Assembly (NCBI GenBank): GCA_031370625.1
Contig: JANMQR010000312.1
Coordinates: forward strand, 1-41,219
Origin: UKL13-2 sp031370625
Lineage (GTDB): Bacteria; Pseudomonadota; Gammaproteobacteria; Burkholderiales; Usitatibacteraceae
Length of the DNA: 41,219 nt
Direction of reading: 5' to 3'
Every line of letters begins with the position of its first letter. The stretch's first letter is position 1. The position numbers and the translations under genes were made by a program. The notes below the pieces were generated by a model, which was not told where the DNA came from, made no database searches, and saw nothing but the letters and a program-made list of their open reading frames with translations. Shown one piece after another: positions 16,463-25,473 of the stretch.

Positions 16463-19400
16463 CTACTTCGGCAACGTCTTCCAAAACCGCAATAAATCTC
16501 GCAACGCTTCAGGCTTGTTTACCGGCGGCGGTGCACCGGATTGATCCTTCGTGTTCACGCCATGACACGATGCACAAACGCGCACCTCCCCCGGTTGGAA
16601 GGTGACCCAGACCCGTTCGCGCACCACCGCATTTCCCGCCGCATCCGTGGTCTGCCACGCGAGTGCACGACGCGCGGGCACGAACGCGGCGGTGGAACCG
16701 TCGGCAGCAATCTTCACACTGCCTGCGGGGCCGCCTGGGTTCGCCGGGTTCGTTGCTTTGGGTTCGTGGAGTGGCTGTGCAATTGATCGCCGACCGCTCG
16801 TGTAATTGTTGTAGCCGCGAATCTGATCCGCCTGCAAGATTTGATAATGCGCAATGTCGTATATGCGGCCACCTTTTGGCGACACCGTTTTCACGCCACC
16901 CGGCACTTGTAAATTGAATGGCTGCATGAAATCAGCGCGATCACGTGAGGTCTGATTACGCGTGACGATCATGGCGAGATCATTGGTTTTCAGCCAATTG
17001 CGCAACGCCGTTTCGTCCACCGCTTCTTCCGTAAATACTGATTTTTCGGGCATTTCCAGCGGCGTCACAGGAGCGGCGGGGCGGCTGCGCGCGACAACTT
17101 CAACTGCTTCAAGCTCCCACAACAGCCCGCTAAAATTACGCTTGGCATCCGGATCCCACCAGCTAATCGTTTTGTTGATGCCGCCAGTCAGCGATGCGCC
17201 AGGCAGGTAACGCCCGTTCGCATCCGGCGTGAGTTGCTTCAAGCGAAAATCAAGTAACTGATTGGGGTCGGCCGCGGTGGTCGGTGTATGCGTCGCGACA
17301 AATTTGCCATCCGATAACGGCAGCGGATTGCGGTAGCGTCCGTCGCTATTGTCGGACGGTGTGAAATCAGTCACCGCCATTTGCTCGGCATTGGTGCCCA
17401 CGCCGCCATTAAATTTTACGATCTGATTTGACGACAGCGAGCCGAACTCACGTGCATAAATCGAGTAGTAAATGCCAGCGCGCGCTGGGTCTTCCTTGAT
17501 GTGATAGAGCCCGCCGTCACCGCGCAGCGATTTTTTATTCGCGTGAAAGGTGTCGTTGGTGTAATCCGAAAGCGCTGCATCACCGGTAAATGATTTTGGA
17601 TTGTAGCCAAACCCCAGTTCCTGCACGCCCACGTGGTTGAGCGTTTCTTCGTCCGTACCATCCTGATTCATTTGCCAAGGTGTGAAACGATTATTTGTGT
17701 AGCCCGCCACGGGACCAAACGCGCTTGTTGATGCATTGCGTGTTTCGGGAAATACCTCCGCTTGTGAATTAAGCTTGGCCGCTCCTGCACTTTCATCCGC
17801 GAAATTAAATGCGCCGTAGGTTCCCGCGTCCGCTTGCTGGTCGCGTTGCAAATGATCCCAACGCGTGAACACAACGCGTCCGTAACTATCGATGGTGGGT
17901 GAAAATGCGCCGCTCGGGGTGTGATTTAAAATCTTCAAATCCCCCGTCGATGGATTCAAACTCCAAATGCCGGTAACTGTTGCCGTGCTTTCATATTCAT
18001 CAAGCTGCGGATAAAGATGCGCCGCACCGTTGCGTGGGCGGTCAGATGTAAATAACACGCGATCATCGGACGCATACAGCGGCGAAATATTGTTGTACGC
18101 CGCCGGTTGATTCGCGACTTTGGTAATCGAAGCTGTTTGCCCTTTACCCAAACCAGTTACCTCGTAAAGTTGCCAGTAATAATTGCGCACCTGATATTGC
18201 GCCGTTGCTGCACCCACCACCATGCTGAATATTGCTTTGCTGCCACTCCAATGCACCGTTGGTTCGCGCACCGCGATCGCGTTGTCGCCCTGCATGCCGT
18301 CCATGCCGAAGCCTGCTTCTTTGGTCAGGTTACGCAGCGTGCCATCCGGATAACGAATTATCAAATCGCCGCCACGCACCGCAGAATCCAGCGCACCACG
18401 ATGATTGCCGAAGGTCGATGCACGACTCGCAAAATCATTGAGCGTGGGAACCTGTGCGGCGAATAAAATGGGGTTCGCGATCTGGCCCACTGCTGAAATC
18501 GCGGAGGTAACGGCTGGCAAAATACTCCATTCGCTCGCGCCCAATATTCCCTGCGCGCTCATCGGGGTCTGGCCGTTCATCAACCACATATTGACGCGAC
18601 CGTCATTGCTGTTGCGCCATAGCATGTCAGATTTGCCGTCGCCGTTATAGTCGGCAATATGGGAGACTTTCCAATCAGGATCTGGGCCCAGCAAAACTAC
18701 AGCGCTCAGGAAACTAGTGCCATTCATGAGCGACTGAAGCACCGCTCCATTTGTGTTGCACCAAACTATGTCAGCGTTCCCATCACCGTTGAAGTCGCCT
18801 ACATGGCTTACCTGCCAGTTGGGTTCAGGATGAATGCTCAGCTGGAGATCAGAGCGCGAGGAAGTTACGACACCTCCGTTCATAAGCCACATGTTGACGG
18901 CACCATTGGTGTGACGCCACAGAATATCGGCACGGCCGTCACCATTGAAGTCGCCCAGATGGCTAACCTGCCAGTCAGGATTGGGTGCTAGTAGACCAGT
19001 AGCCGAGGTGACAGCGCCGCCGTCCATAAGCCACAGGTTGACGGCACCATTGGTGTGACGCCAGAGAATATCGGCTTTGCCATCGCCGTTGAAATCGCCA
19101 ACATGACTCACTCGCCAGTTAGCATCTGGGCCAAGCAAAGCGGTGGCGCGCGCCACGGTGTTGCCATCCATAAGCCAAAGGGTGACGGCGCCGTTGGCAT
19201 TGCGCCAAAGTAAGTCGGCTTTGCCGTCGGCATTGAAGTCGCCGACGTGGCTGACGCGCCAGTCAGCATTTGAGCCAATGAGACCGCTGCCCGCCGTGGT
19301 AGCAAGACCATTCATGAGCCAGATACTCACCGAACCATCGTCGTTGCGAAAAAGAATATCGGCACGCCCATCGGCATTGAAGTCAGCAGTGTGCGACACC

Positions 19401-19660
19401 GTCCAGTTGCCCGGGCCGACAAGTCCGGCGGCAGCTGTCGCTACGCTGCCATTCATGAGCCAAGCATTAATCTGACCGGTACTCGCATTGCGAAAAATCA
19501 GATCGCTCTTCGCGTCTCCTGATAGATCATGCGGTGCTGCAAATACTGAAAGCGTGATCGCCGATATGCCAATCGCAAATACGCTGGTGAATACACGATG
19601 TATCAATCGATGTGTTGCACGCCAATTCAACCAGGTGAAACACGCTTTACTCGTCTGCAT
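16463..19660 (-). CDS. Exported FG-GAP repeat protein with HzsA-like c-type heme domain
   Basis: From ATG 19660, with a GGGGAAG ribosome binding site, the protein has 1065 residues and a signal-like N-terminus (VFTSVFAIGISAITLSVFAA). Residues about 30-370 hold seven tandem FG-GAP/VCBS units of about 48 residues, each with a DFNGDGKADILWR-like calcium-binding loop. The remainder resembles the hydrazine synthase alpha subunit-like (HzsA) C-terminal family: a beta-propeller-like part (DRVLFTSDRPRNG, VFTRWDHLQRDQQ) and a final CASCHG heme c attachment site about 36 residues from the end. It is therefore a periplasmic or secreted cytochrome-like protein; hydrazine synthesis itself is not implied. 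The repeats are also similar at the DNA level, suggesting recent expansion. Confidence 0.82.
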   Translation of the reverse strand: MQTSKACFTWLNWRATHRLIHRVFTSVFAIGISAITLSVFAAPHDLSGDAKSDLIFRNASTGQINAWLMNGSVATAAAGLVGPGNWTVSHTADFNADGRADILFRNDDGSVSIWLMNGLATTAGSGLIGSNADWRVSHVGDFNADGKADLLWRNANGAVTLWLMDGNTVARATALLGPDANWRVSHVGDFNGDGKADILWRHTNGAVNLWLMDGGAVTSATGLLAPNPDWQVSHLGDFNGDGRADILWRHTNGAVNMWLMNGGVVTSSRSDLQLSIHPEPNWQVSHVGDFNGDGNADIVWCNTNGAVLQSLMNGTSFLSAVVLLGPDPDWKVSHIADYNGDGKSDMLWRNSNDGRVNMWLMNGQTPMSAQGILGASEWSILPAVTSAISAVGQIANPILFAAQVPTLNDFASRASTFGNHRGALDSAVRGGDLIIRYPDGTLRNLTKEAGFGMDGMQGDNAIAVREPTVHWSGSKAIFSMVVGAATAQYQVRNYYWQLYEVTGLGKGQTASITKVANQPAAYNNISPLYASDDRVLFTSDRPRNGAAHLYPQLDEYESTATVTGIWSLNPSTGDLKILNHTPSGAFSPTIDSYGRVVFTRWDHLQRDQQADAGTYGAFNFADESAGAAKLNSQAEVFPETRNASTSAFGPVAGYTNNRFTPWQMNQDGTDEETLNHVGVQELGFGYNPKSFTGDAALSDYTNDTFHANKKSLRGDGGLYHIKEDPARAGIYYSIYAREFGSLSSNQIVKFNGGVGTNAEQMAVTDFTPSDNSDGRYRNPLPLSDGKFVATHTPTTAADPNQLLDFRLKQLTPDANGRYLPGASLTGGINKTISWWDPDAKRNFSGLLWELEAVEVVARSRPAAPVTPLEMPEKSVFTEEAVDETALRNWLKTNDLAMIVTRNQTSRDRADFMQPFNLQVPGGVKTVSPKGGRIYDIAHYQILQADQIRGYNNYTSGRRSIAQPLHEPKATNPANPGGPAGSVKIAADGSTAAFVPARRALAWQTTDAAGNAVVRERVWVTFQPGEVRVCASCHGVNTKDQSGAPPPVNKPEALRDLLRFWKTLPK

Positions 19661-20137
19661 AAATTCTTCCCCGAAAATTATTGTAAAGCCGACGACGATA
19701 TGACCAATTACGGTAGCTGGTGCCATTCTGTGCCTTGATTGTCTCGGCTAGCCGACGGTTGCTCGCTCAAGCTGGGTGAGCCGAGTATAGATCAGCAAAA
19801 ATTGCGCCATTGGTTGATTCGTTTTTCGTAGGCAGCTACGCTGCGAAATCAGCGCAAAAATTGCTAAAGCGGACCTTTTATTTGTGATTGGATATGTGCG
19901 AGGAAAATTTTTTGGTGCTTCGGATTTAACTGATCTTTGCGGAAACCAACTGTGATGTGGATAATCAGTTCATGCATAACCCGAACGGCTAATAGTTTTA
20001 TATTCTTTGTATTTTTAGCAGACTGAAATCACATCGCTTGGTGTCGCGAGCTTTGCCACGCTTTGACGCATAGCACTAACCTGCCGAATAATCCGCGATT
20101 GTCGTAACGTGTTTCTCAACCAAATTGGACAGCGCTG
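19661..20137. other. Intergenic region with direct repeat copy A
   Basis: This 477-bp region separates the divergent HzsA-like and CmcI-like genes. It holds the left copy of a long direct repeat (listed separately) and is AT-richer than the flanks. I see no coding frame that I can support. Confidence 0.6.
19797..19900 (+). repeat. Direct repeat copy A flanking the CmcI-like gene
   Basis: Bases 19802-19900 match 20921-21020 at about 81% (77 of 95 positions counted) with one gap. The centre is a hairpin, TTTCGTAG with CTGCGAAA (one G-T pair), and an outer TTGCGC/GCGCAA pairing. Confidence 0.85.
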
Positions 20138-20839
20138 ATGAGTACTGAAGACATTCCGCAAATTGACGTTGAAATTGCTGACATCACAGCGGTAGAACGT
20201 TCCTTTCGATCCTCTATAAGCACTGAGGTGCTTGACAGCGTCCAGCGAGGAACAATGAGCACAGTTTATCGAAAGGTGCCGTTTTTCAAGAGTCCTTTCG
20301 ATATCGCACTCTATTTACAACTCTTATCGCGCCAAGCACCGTGTACTGTTATTGAAATCGGTACCAAGCATGGCGGAAGCGCCCTTTGGTTCGCGGACAT
20401 GTTGAGCGCGCAGAGCATACCTGATGCACGCGTGGTGTCTGTGGATATCACTCCGCTGGTGAAATTCACGGATCCGCGCATTAGTTTCCTTACCGGAGAT
20501 GCAAAAGACCTCGCCGCTGTGCTCACGCCCGAGCTGCTTCGCACTTGTTCGCATCCTTGGCTGGTTATCGAGGACAGTAGTCATCTCTTCACTGAAACCA
20601 GCGCTACGCTTTCATTTTTCCACCCACTCCTTGAATCGGGTGACTACGTCGTCGTGGAAGACGGCGTGCTCGCTCAACTTTCCGGTGCCCAGTACCCAAA
20701 GTACGAGAATGGCCCGAACCGGGGCGTAGCTGATTTTCTTGCCAAACATGGTGACCACTACGAAATTGACAGTGCGCTTTGCGATCACTTCGGCTTCAAC
20801 GCAACTTACAATCCCAACGGGTGGCTGCGCCGTTTATGA
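20138..20839 (+). CDS. CmcI-like (cephalosporin hydroxylase family) methyltransferase-fold protein
   Basis: The 233-residue protein matches the cephalosporin hydroxylase family (CmcI, PF04989), a class I SAM-dependent methyltransferase fold also common in cell-surface glycan methylation clusters. Visible motifs are TVIEIGTKHGGSALWFADML (motif I, glycine-rich SAM loop), VVSVDITPL (acidic residue at the end of strand 2), WLVIEDSSHLFTET (metal or active site DSSH), and SGDYVVVEDG. Substrate is unknown. It has no functional neighbours and lies between two 81% identical direct repeats, which suggests arrival or rearrangement as a single-gene unit (inference). The start ATG 20138 lacks a strong ribosome binding site. 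Confidence 0.82.
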   Translation: MSTEDIPQIDVEIADITAVERSFRSSISTEVLDSVQRGTMSTVYRKVPFFKSPFDIALYLQLLSRQAPCTVIEIGTKHGGSALWFADMLSAQSIPDARVVSVDITPLVKFTDPRISFLTGDAKDLAAVLTPELLRTCSHPWLVIEDSSHLFTETSATLSFFHPLLESGDYVVVEDGVLAQLSGAQYPKYENGPNRGVADFLAKHGDHYEIDSALCDHFGFNATYNPNGWLRRL

Positions 20840-20916
20840 CGACCCCACGAGGTGCGGTTGTCCCAGCGCGCCGACAGTTATTTACTCAAATTCTATTAAA
20901 TGGGCACAGGTTAGAA

Positions 20917-21020
20917 AAAATTGCGCCAGTGATGGATGGGTTTTTCATAGGCAACTGCGCTATGAAATCAGCGAAAAAATTGTTAAAGCCGATTTTTTAT
21001 TTGAGATAGGACATGCTGCG
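20917..21020 (+). repeat. Direct repeat copy B flanking the CmcI-like gene
   Basis: This is the right copy, about 1.1 kb from copy A and in the same orientation. Its central stem is TTTCATAG with CTATGAAA, a perfect 8 bp. Where copy A has G-C and T-G pairs, copy B has A-T and T-A, so the stem is kept by paired changes. Confidence 0.85.
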
Positions 21021-21109
21021 CAATTATCTTTACGCTCGGAGACGAAACGAAATAGCGCCACTCATTTGGTTTGCTTAATTGCGCCGCTTGGAGAGCTCGA
21101 TTGCGTAGC

Positions 21110-21940
21110 TCAATCACGAAACTCGGGTTTACGCTTATCCATATTTGCCATTGCGGCTTCCTGCAAATCTTGCGACATTAGCATCGCTGCGTTCCAGGTG
21201 GCGATGTAATTGAGGCCATCGGCGACGGAATGATCGCGTGCATAGTTGAGCATTTCTTTGGTGCCGCGAATCGCGAGTGGCGATTTTGCGGCAATCGTTT
21301 CGGCGATCTCGTTGACACCGGCAGTGAGTGATTCATATGAAGCAAACACGCGATTGATCACACCGATTTGTGCGGCTTCGGCGGCATCGATTTTGCGGCC
21401 CGTGTATGCAAGCTCGCGCACGATGGCTGGGTTGATCATTTTCGGCAAGCGTTGCAGCGTGCCCACATCCGCAACCATGCCGATATCGATTTCCTTGATG
21501 GAAAATGTGGCGTCATTGCTGGCGTAACGCATATCGCAACACGCCACCAAATCGATTGCGCCGCCCACGCATGCGCCGTGAATCGCGGCGATGACCGGCT
21601 TGCGACAGCGCTCAACGGAAGTGAGCGTATCCTGCAAATCAAGAATCACGTTGCGCAAATTTTCTCGCGTGCGCGCATCGCAGGGATCTTCAATTTGTTT
21701 TCCCAGCGCCATCATCATGCCCAGATCAATTCCCGCACAAAAATTAGCGCCGCTGCCCGTGATGATGGCCACACGTATCGTCGGCGTTTCATCCACCCAC
21801 TTCATCGCTGCGCGAATTTCTTGCCACATTGGCGCGTTCATCGCGTTCGCCTTGTCGGGACGATTGAGCGTGACGTAGGCGATGTGTTGCACTTGTTTGA
21901 GCGCGACGGTGGTGAGCGTGGGTACGAGAGAGGAAGTCAT
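21110..21940 (-). CDS. Crotonase superfamily protein, dienoyl-CoA isomerase-like
   Basis: The 276-residue protein is an enoyl-CoA hydratase/isomerase family member. The oxyanion-hole motifs are ANFCAGIDLG and HGACVGGAIDL. Aligned by eye with rat delta3,5-delta2,4-dienoyl-CoA isomerase, the three catalytic acids are all present: Asp130, Glu150 and Asp158 (in KEIDIGMVADVGTLQRLPK), which ordinary enoyl-CoA hydratases lack as a set. It would shift double bonds during breakdown of unsaturated fatty acids with odd-positioned double bonds. The gene is alone, with no other beta-oxidation gene in the window. The start ATG 21940 has no clear ribosome binding site. Confidence 0.85.
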   Translation of the reverse strand: MTSSLVPTLTTVALKQVQHIAYVTLNRPDKANAMNAPMWQEIRAAMKWVDETPTIRVAIITGSGANFCAGIDLGMMMALGKQIEDPCDARTRENLRNVILDLQDTLTSVERCRKPVIAAIHGACVGGAIDLVACCDMRYASNDATFSIKEIDIGMVADVGTLQRLPKMINPAIVRELAYTGRKIDAAEAAQIGVINRVFASYESLTAGVNEIAETIAAKSPLAIRGTKEMLNYARDHSVADGLNYIATWNAAMLMSQDLQEAAMANMDKRKPEFRD

Positions 21941-22232
21941 GTTTGGGATTCGCTTTCAGCGTTAATTGCTGCATCAATAAGACAATAACAGCGCAACAGC
22001 GGCAGAGTATATCGGGCTGCATAGTGCGTGTGTTGACGTGCCTGAGCAAACGACTAGCCGCAACGAGACGTCCAAGCCGTTCCTCAACCTCATGTTTGCT
22101 TAGAAACATTGACGTTGGCATTACATGAATTGGACGAAGCCAAAGACCTCAAACTGCGTTAACTTGCCGCGGGCATCTCTAATAAGCTTCTTTTTGAGTG
22201 ACGTCGGCCCGCGCTTTTGTGACTCGATGCTT
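21941..22232. other. Intergenic region without a supported gene
   Basis: The 292 bp between the crotonase start and the end of the frameshifted gene hold only a minus-strand open frame reading back into the crotonase gene, with no recognisable features. Confidence 0.5.
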
Positions 22233-22609
22233 TTACGACTTGGCGTTTAACCTTGCTCCAATATATGTCGCGTTAAGCAGGCAAGGAATCCCAATGAAGC
22301 CTAGCACCAACATAGTGAATGCAAGGTTCGGTGACACCACTTCGGAAATAACAGATTGACTGCGCCTTTCCAGGTACAGCATAACTGCGGCTAAGAGCCT
22401 AAAGCCTAACCATAGTGGATTGATAATGACGGCTAGCCAGCGCACAGAGGCTCCCGAATCCAGCTTGGTGGCCAGCCGGGCAGAGCCATATGGCAAAATA
22501 TTAAGAAGGACGGCGCGTATGTAGAGGGTTGGAGAATAGCGGTGGCAATGCCTGTTAAGCCGACTAAACCTACGCCAAGCCAGTTGTACACTTTAAAAAT
22601 TACAGTCAT
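22233..22609 (-). pseudogene. Frameshifted small membrane protein gene
   Basis: On the minus strand an ATG at 22607-22609 follows the ribosome binding site AAGGAA and encodes a hydrophobic start (MTVIFKVYNWLGVGLVGLTG). After about 25 codons that frame loses sense and stops. The neighbouring frame continues with a coherent membrane protein (TLYIRAVLLNILPYGSARLA, WLAVIINPLWLGFRLLAAVM, then LAFTMLVLGFIGIPCLL) to the stop at 22233. A single-base change around 22530-22545 joins the two. It is therefore a pseudogene, a sequencing error or a shifted frame. I do not recognise the family. It lies 83 bases downstream of the NYN gene and may have been co-transcribed with it. Confidence 0.65.
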
Positions 22610-22655
22610 TTAGATTCCTTGTTTACGCGCGGACTTTTATACTACTAATTATTGC

Positions 22656-22679
22656 CCCTCGAAGCCGAGGGCGTTTTTA
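22656..22679 (+). terminator. Terminator-like hairpin
   Basis: CCCTCG-aagc-CGAGGG at 22656-22671 is followed by CGTTTTTAG. In this orientation it would stop plus-strand transcription, yet the genes on both sides are on the minus strand, so its role is unclear. Confidence 0.35.
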
Positions 22680-22692
22680 GTTGTTTGGACTT

Positions 22693-23472
22693 TCATGACT
22701 TTATGATCCCCTTTGCCCTGAAGAACGCATGTTTATTTTCCCGCACTTCTGTATCGAAATACTCCGTCGCGCGAATCAGATCGGTCCACTTTGCGTATCC
22801 ATAATTTTTTGAACTGAGCGATGATTGATTAGTGACATATGTTCCAATTTTTTGCGCTGACGACCACCCGTCATCCTCTGCGGTTCGAACCACAGCCTCG
22901 CGCAGAGCGTTCATGAGTTCAGTATCTCCTCGAAGCTCTTTCTTGGATTTTCGAAGTGACGTAGGCTGCGTGGAATTGTCCGCAGAGGGCTCTTGAAAAT
23001 CGTCAGTTAAAATAAATACGGAGCAAGCCTTTCTGAACGCATCAGGTGTTTTGCTTTCACCGAACCCGATGACTTGCTTGCCTTTCGCAAGAAGCTTCAT
23101 AACCAAAGGTGTGAAGTCAGAATCGCTTGTGATCAAAGCAAAGCAGTCGACCTGCTCAGTGAATACCAACTCCATCGCGTCAATGGCCATGCTCATATCT
23201 GAAGCATTCTTGCCGCTCGTGTACGCGAATTGTTGAACAGGAAGGATTGCGAAAGGATGCAGCTTCTCCTCCCAGCCAGCCTGACGTTTCCAATCGCCGT
23301 AAGCGCGGCGAATGTTGACAGTTCCTTTTTCAGCCAACTCACTAAGTATGCCTTGAATGCTTTTCGGGCTCGCATTTTCGCAGTCGATGAGGAGCGCTAT
23401 ATTGAATTGGGAATTGGTCATCATATAAGGGTAATCGTTAAAAGATTTTTCAGGTAGGTAACTATCGCTCAT
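22693..23472 (-). CDS. NYN domain / LOTUS (OST-HTH) domain protein
   Basis: The 259-residue product from ATG 23472 has a LabA-like NYN (PIN-like) nuclease domain: FNIALLIDCENASP with Asp30, then SGKNASDMSMAIDAMEL and CFALITSDSDFTPLV, giving the conserved acidic residues for metal-dependent RNA cleavage. After a polar linker (about 165-190) the last 75 residues (LREAVVRTAEDDGW, YGYAKWTDLIRAT, AFFRAKG) match an OST-HTH/LOTUS RNA-binding domain. This pairing is known in bacteria and is thought to act on RNA; the target is unknown. ATG 23424 (MMTNSQF) is an alternative start. It lies in an accessory stretch between the CmcI-like gene and the protease, with the frameshifted gene downstream. Confidence 0.88.
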   Translation of the reverse strand: MSDSYLPEKSFNDYPYMMTNSQFNIALLIDCENASPKSIQGILSELAEKGTVNIRRAYGDWKRQAGWEEKLHPFAILPVQQFAYTSGKNASDMSMAIDAMELVFTEQVDCFALITSDSDFTPLVMKLLAKGKQVIGFGESKTPDAFRKACSVFILTDDFQEPSADNSTQPTSLRKSKKELRGDTELMNALREAVVRTAEDDGWSSAQKIGTYVTNQSSLSSKNYGYAKWTDLIRATEYFDTEVRENKHAFFRAKGIIKS

Positions 23473-23904
23473 TGGAATCACAAGCGCAGAAAATAAATGC
23501 AGTTAATCGTTTTTGAAATGCCCGGAAGCTTTCCCATTGAACCCCTTATCCAAATCAAAAGCCCAAACGCTGGGGGGTGTTTCAAGCAAATATGCTTGGA
23601 GTACCGCGCTGGATAAGGGGATCGCCACATGCAACATCTTGCAGAATTTTAGCGCTCGCATTGAAACTCGTATGTCTGCAGCTTCCTCACATCGCGTCTG
23701 TTCTTGCGCGCCCAAACTGCATTGAAAATCGGCCACGAAATGCTCCGTTAAATTTTTTATGTCTCACATCAACGACAACGCGCTTTCAGCATATTGCGCA
23801 CGTAGACTGCTTAGGTTCTTTGAGTAAAACGCTCCCTGAACAAATCATTTCCGACGAGCGATCCTTCTCGGACATTTCTTCTTTACCCACATGGAGAAAC
23901 ACGA
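23473..23904. other. Intergenic region between NYN gene and protease gene
   Basis: This 432-bp divergent region holds a long nested palindrome at 23542-23620 (listed separately). No supported gene is seen; open frames here are short and unrelated to known proteins. Promoters for both flanking genes should lie here but I could not identify clear ones. Confidence 0.5.
23542..23620. repeat. Nested palindrome upstream of the protease gene
   Basis: CCCCTTATCCA at 23542-23552 pairs perfectly with TGGATAAGGGG at 23610-23620 (11 bp). Inside lies a second perfect hairpin, CAAGCA-aata-TGCTTG at 23583-23598. The inner core resembles the AGCATATTTGCT core of hairpin copy 3, so it may be a distant member of the same family. 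Confidence 0.75.
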
Positions 23905-25335
23905 ATGAAGCCTGTCTTAAAACTCAGAAAGCTGAACAAGTTTGCGTCTGCGTCTGTGACCGCCATGATTTTTGTTGCTGGCACGGCCACCGCGCAGATT
24001 GCAACAAACGTTACCGCCGCTGCCGCCACAACTGCCACAACCACCGAGGGAAATGCAGAATTCTCAACCATGCTGCGCGCGCAGCAGGATTCGTTTGCAC
24101 CTGATCGCATGATGAAATCACAGAATCGCGCCGCAATCACCGCGCGCAGTGTGCTTGGCCCCGCAGCCGATACGATGAATCCCGATGAAGCCGAGGCGGC
24201 GATTGCTGATCGCGTGCCGGGATTCGCCGGCTGGGTTCATAGCGACGACGGTAAAACCACTGCCCGCATGACGCGCGCAAGCGGCCTGTTTGATCAAGCA
24301 GAAAAGCAAGGTGACCAGGCAAAATGGAAATCGTTGAATACACCTTCCGCTACTTTTGCGAAAAGCCTCGGCGACAACGCCGACGTGCGCAAAGCGCAAT
24401 GGGATTCGCGCCAGTTGCTCGATTTTAAAAACAAGATTTTTGCAATGGCGTCAGCCCGTGGCGTGATCGCGGTATCGATTGATCGCGAGCAAAACCGCCT
24501 GGATGTGGCGTACAACCAGGACCTCGACGCGGGCCCTTTGCAGGCGCTGACGGCGCGTTTGGCGGCCACCGGTGTGCCGCAGGCGGCGATGTCGTTGCGT
24601 GCAGCGGAATTGCCCAAGCGGAGCGCTACTGTGGGCACCTCGGTACGCTCGCAGCCGTTGCCACTCGCTGGCGGCGCGCAGTTTAATTTCAGCACCAGCG
24701 GCGGCACATTTGTTTGCTCGGTCGGCGTGCCAGCGCGCATCAACGGTGTGCAGGGCTTCATGACCGCATCGCATTGCAGCGAGAGTACGTACAGCGTTTC
24801 CGCGCGCACCCGCATGACCTCGCCCGGCGGCACGTTTGTCGGCTCGGAATCAATTGATCCTGCTCCCCGTAGCTGCTCGCTGCCCGATACGCTGGGTTGC
24901 CGCGAATCTGATGCGCTATTCGTCTCCGGCGGGCCGGGCAACGCGGTTGATTTCGGCAGAATCGTGTATACGAATTTCGGCAGCTTAACCGTCGCTGGCG
25001 TGCTGAACGTGCAAGGCACACTGAACTACCCGTCCGTGGGTCAAACCATTTATAAAACCGGTCGCACCACCGGCCTCACCCGAGCGTCGGTCGCGCGCGT
25101 GTGTGTGGATACGCTGGTGTCCGAGCCCGATGGCAACACCTACGGCGCACTGTGCTCCGTCGAAGTCGCCTCGAGCAGCTTCATCGCGGGTGGTGATAGC
25201 GGCTCATCGGTGTGGACCTATAACGGCGCCGGCCCAATCATCACCGGCATCGTCTCCTACGGCAGCTCGACCACCGGCGGATTTTCGCCGTGGGGCGGTG
25301 TGGTGAAAGAGTTTGGCGCGGTGACGGTGAGATAG
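23905..25335 (+). CDS. Secreted chymotrypsin-like serine protease with pro-region
   Basis: The 476-residue preproprotein has a signal peptide (LNKFASASVTAMIFVAGTAT, Gln after TAQ) and an N-terminal pro-region of about 220 residues, as in streptogrisin and alpha-lytic-type proteases. The catalytic triad is His290 in TASHCS, Asp336 in ESDALF and Ser432 in GGDSGSSVW. The mature domain begins near LAGGAQFNFSTSGGTFVCSV and Cys pairs (CSV..HCS, CSLPDTLGC, CVD..LCS) suggest disulphides. It is expected outside the cell or in the periplasm, folding with help of its pro-region. The ribosome binding site GGAGAA precedes ATG 23905. A terminator follows at 25401. Confidence 0.9.
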   Translation: MKPVLKLRKLNKFASASVTAMIFVAGTATAQIATNVTAAAATTATTTEGNAEFSTMLRAQQDSFAPDRMMKSQNRAAITARSVLGPAADTMNPDEAEAAIADRVPGFAGWVHSDDGKTTARMTRASGLFDQAEKQGDQAKWKSLNTPSATFAKSLGDNADVRKAQWDSRQLLDFKNKIFAMASARGVIAVSIDREQNRLDVAYNQDLDAGPLQALTARLAATGVPQAAMSLRAAELPKRSATVGTSVRSQPLPLAGGAQFNFSTSGGTFVCSVGVPARINGVQGFMTASHCSESTYSVSARTRMTSPGGTFVGSESIDPAPRSCSLPDTLGCRESDALFVSGGPGNAVDFGRIVYTNFGSLTVAGVLNVQGTLNYPSVGQTIYKTGRTTGLTRASVARVCVDTLVSEPDGNTYGALCSVEVASSSFIAGGDSGSSVWTYNGAGPIITGIVSYGSSTTGGFSPWGGVVKEFGAVTVR

Positions 25336-25400
25336 TGATAGTGATTTGTTAAGGCAATACGCTGCGCATGTATCCGCGTGCAGCCAGCGTTTGAAGTACG

Positions 25401-25438
25401 CCCGGCGGCCGTTGCTTGGCTGCCGGGTTTGCGTTTTT
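25401..25438 (+). terminator. Intrinsic terminator after the protease gene
   Basis: CCCGGCGGCC at 25401-25410 pairs with GGCTGCCGGG at 25418-25427 (one G-T), with a 7-base loop, followed by TTTGCGTTTTT. It lies 66 bases after the protease stop. Confidence 0.75.
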
Positions 25439-25473
25439 CCGCAATATCGGTTACGACAAAGCCAAGCATCTAC

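Noticed and set aside
21789..22121. 110-codon minus-strand frame before the crotonase gene
   Set aside because: Most of it reads the crotonase gene in a wrong phase and the rest has no recognisable feature.
24294..25019. 241-codon minus-strand frame within the protease gene
   Set aside because: It is antisense to a protease with a complete catalytic triad; no independent support.
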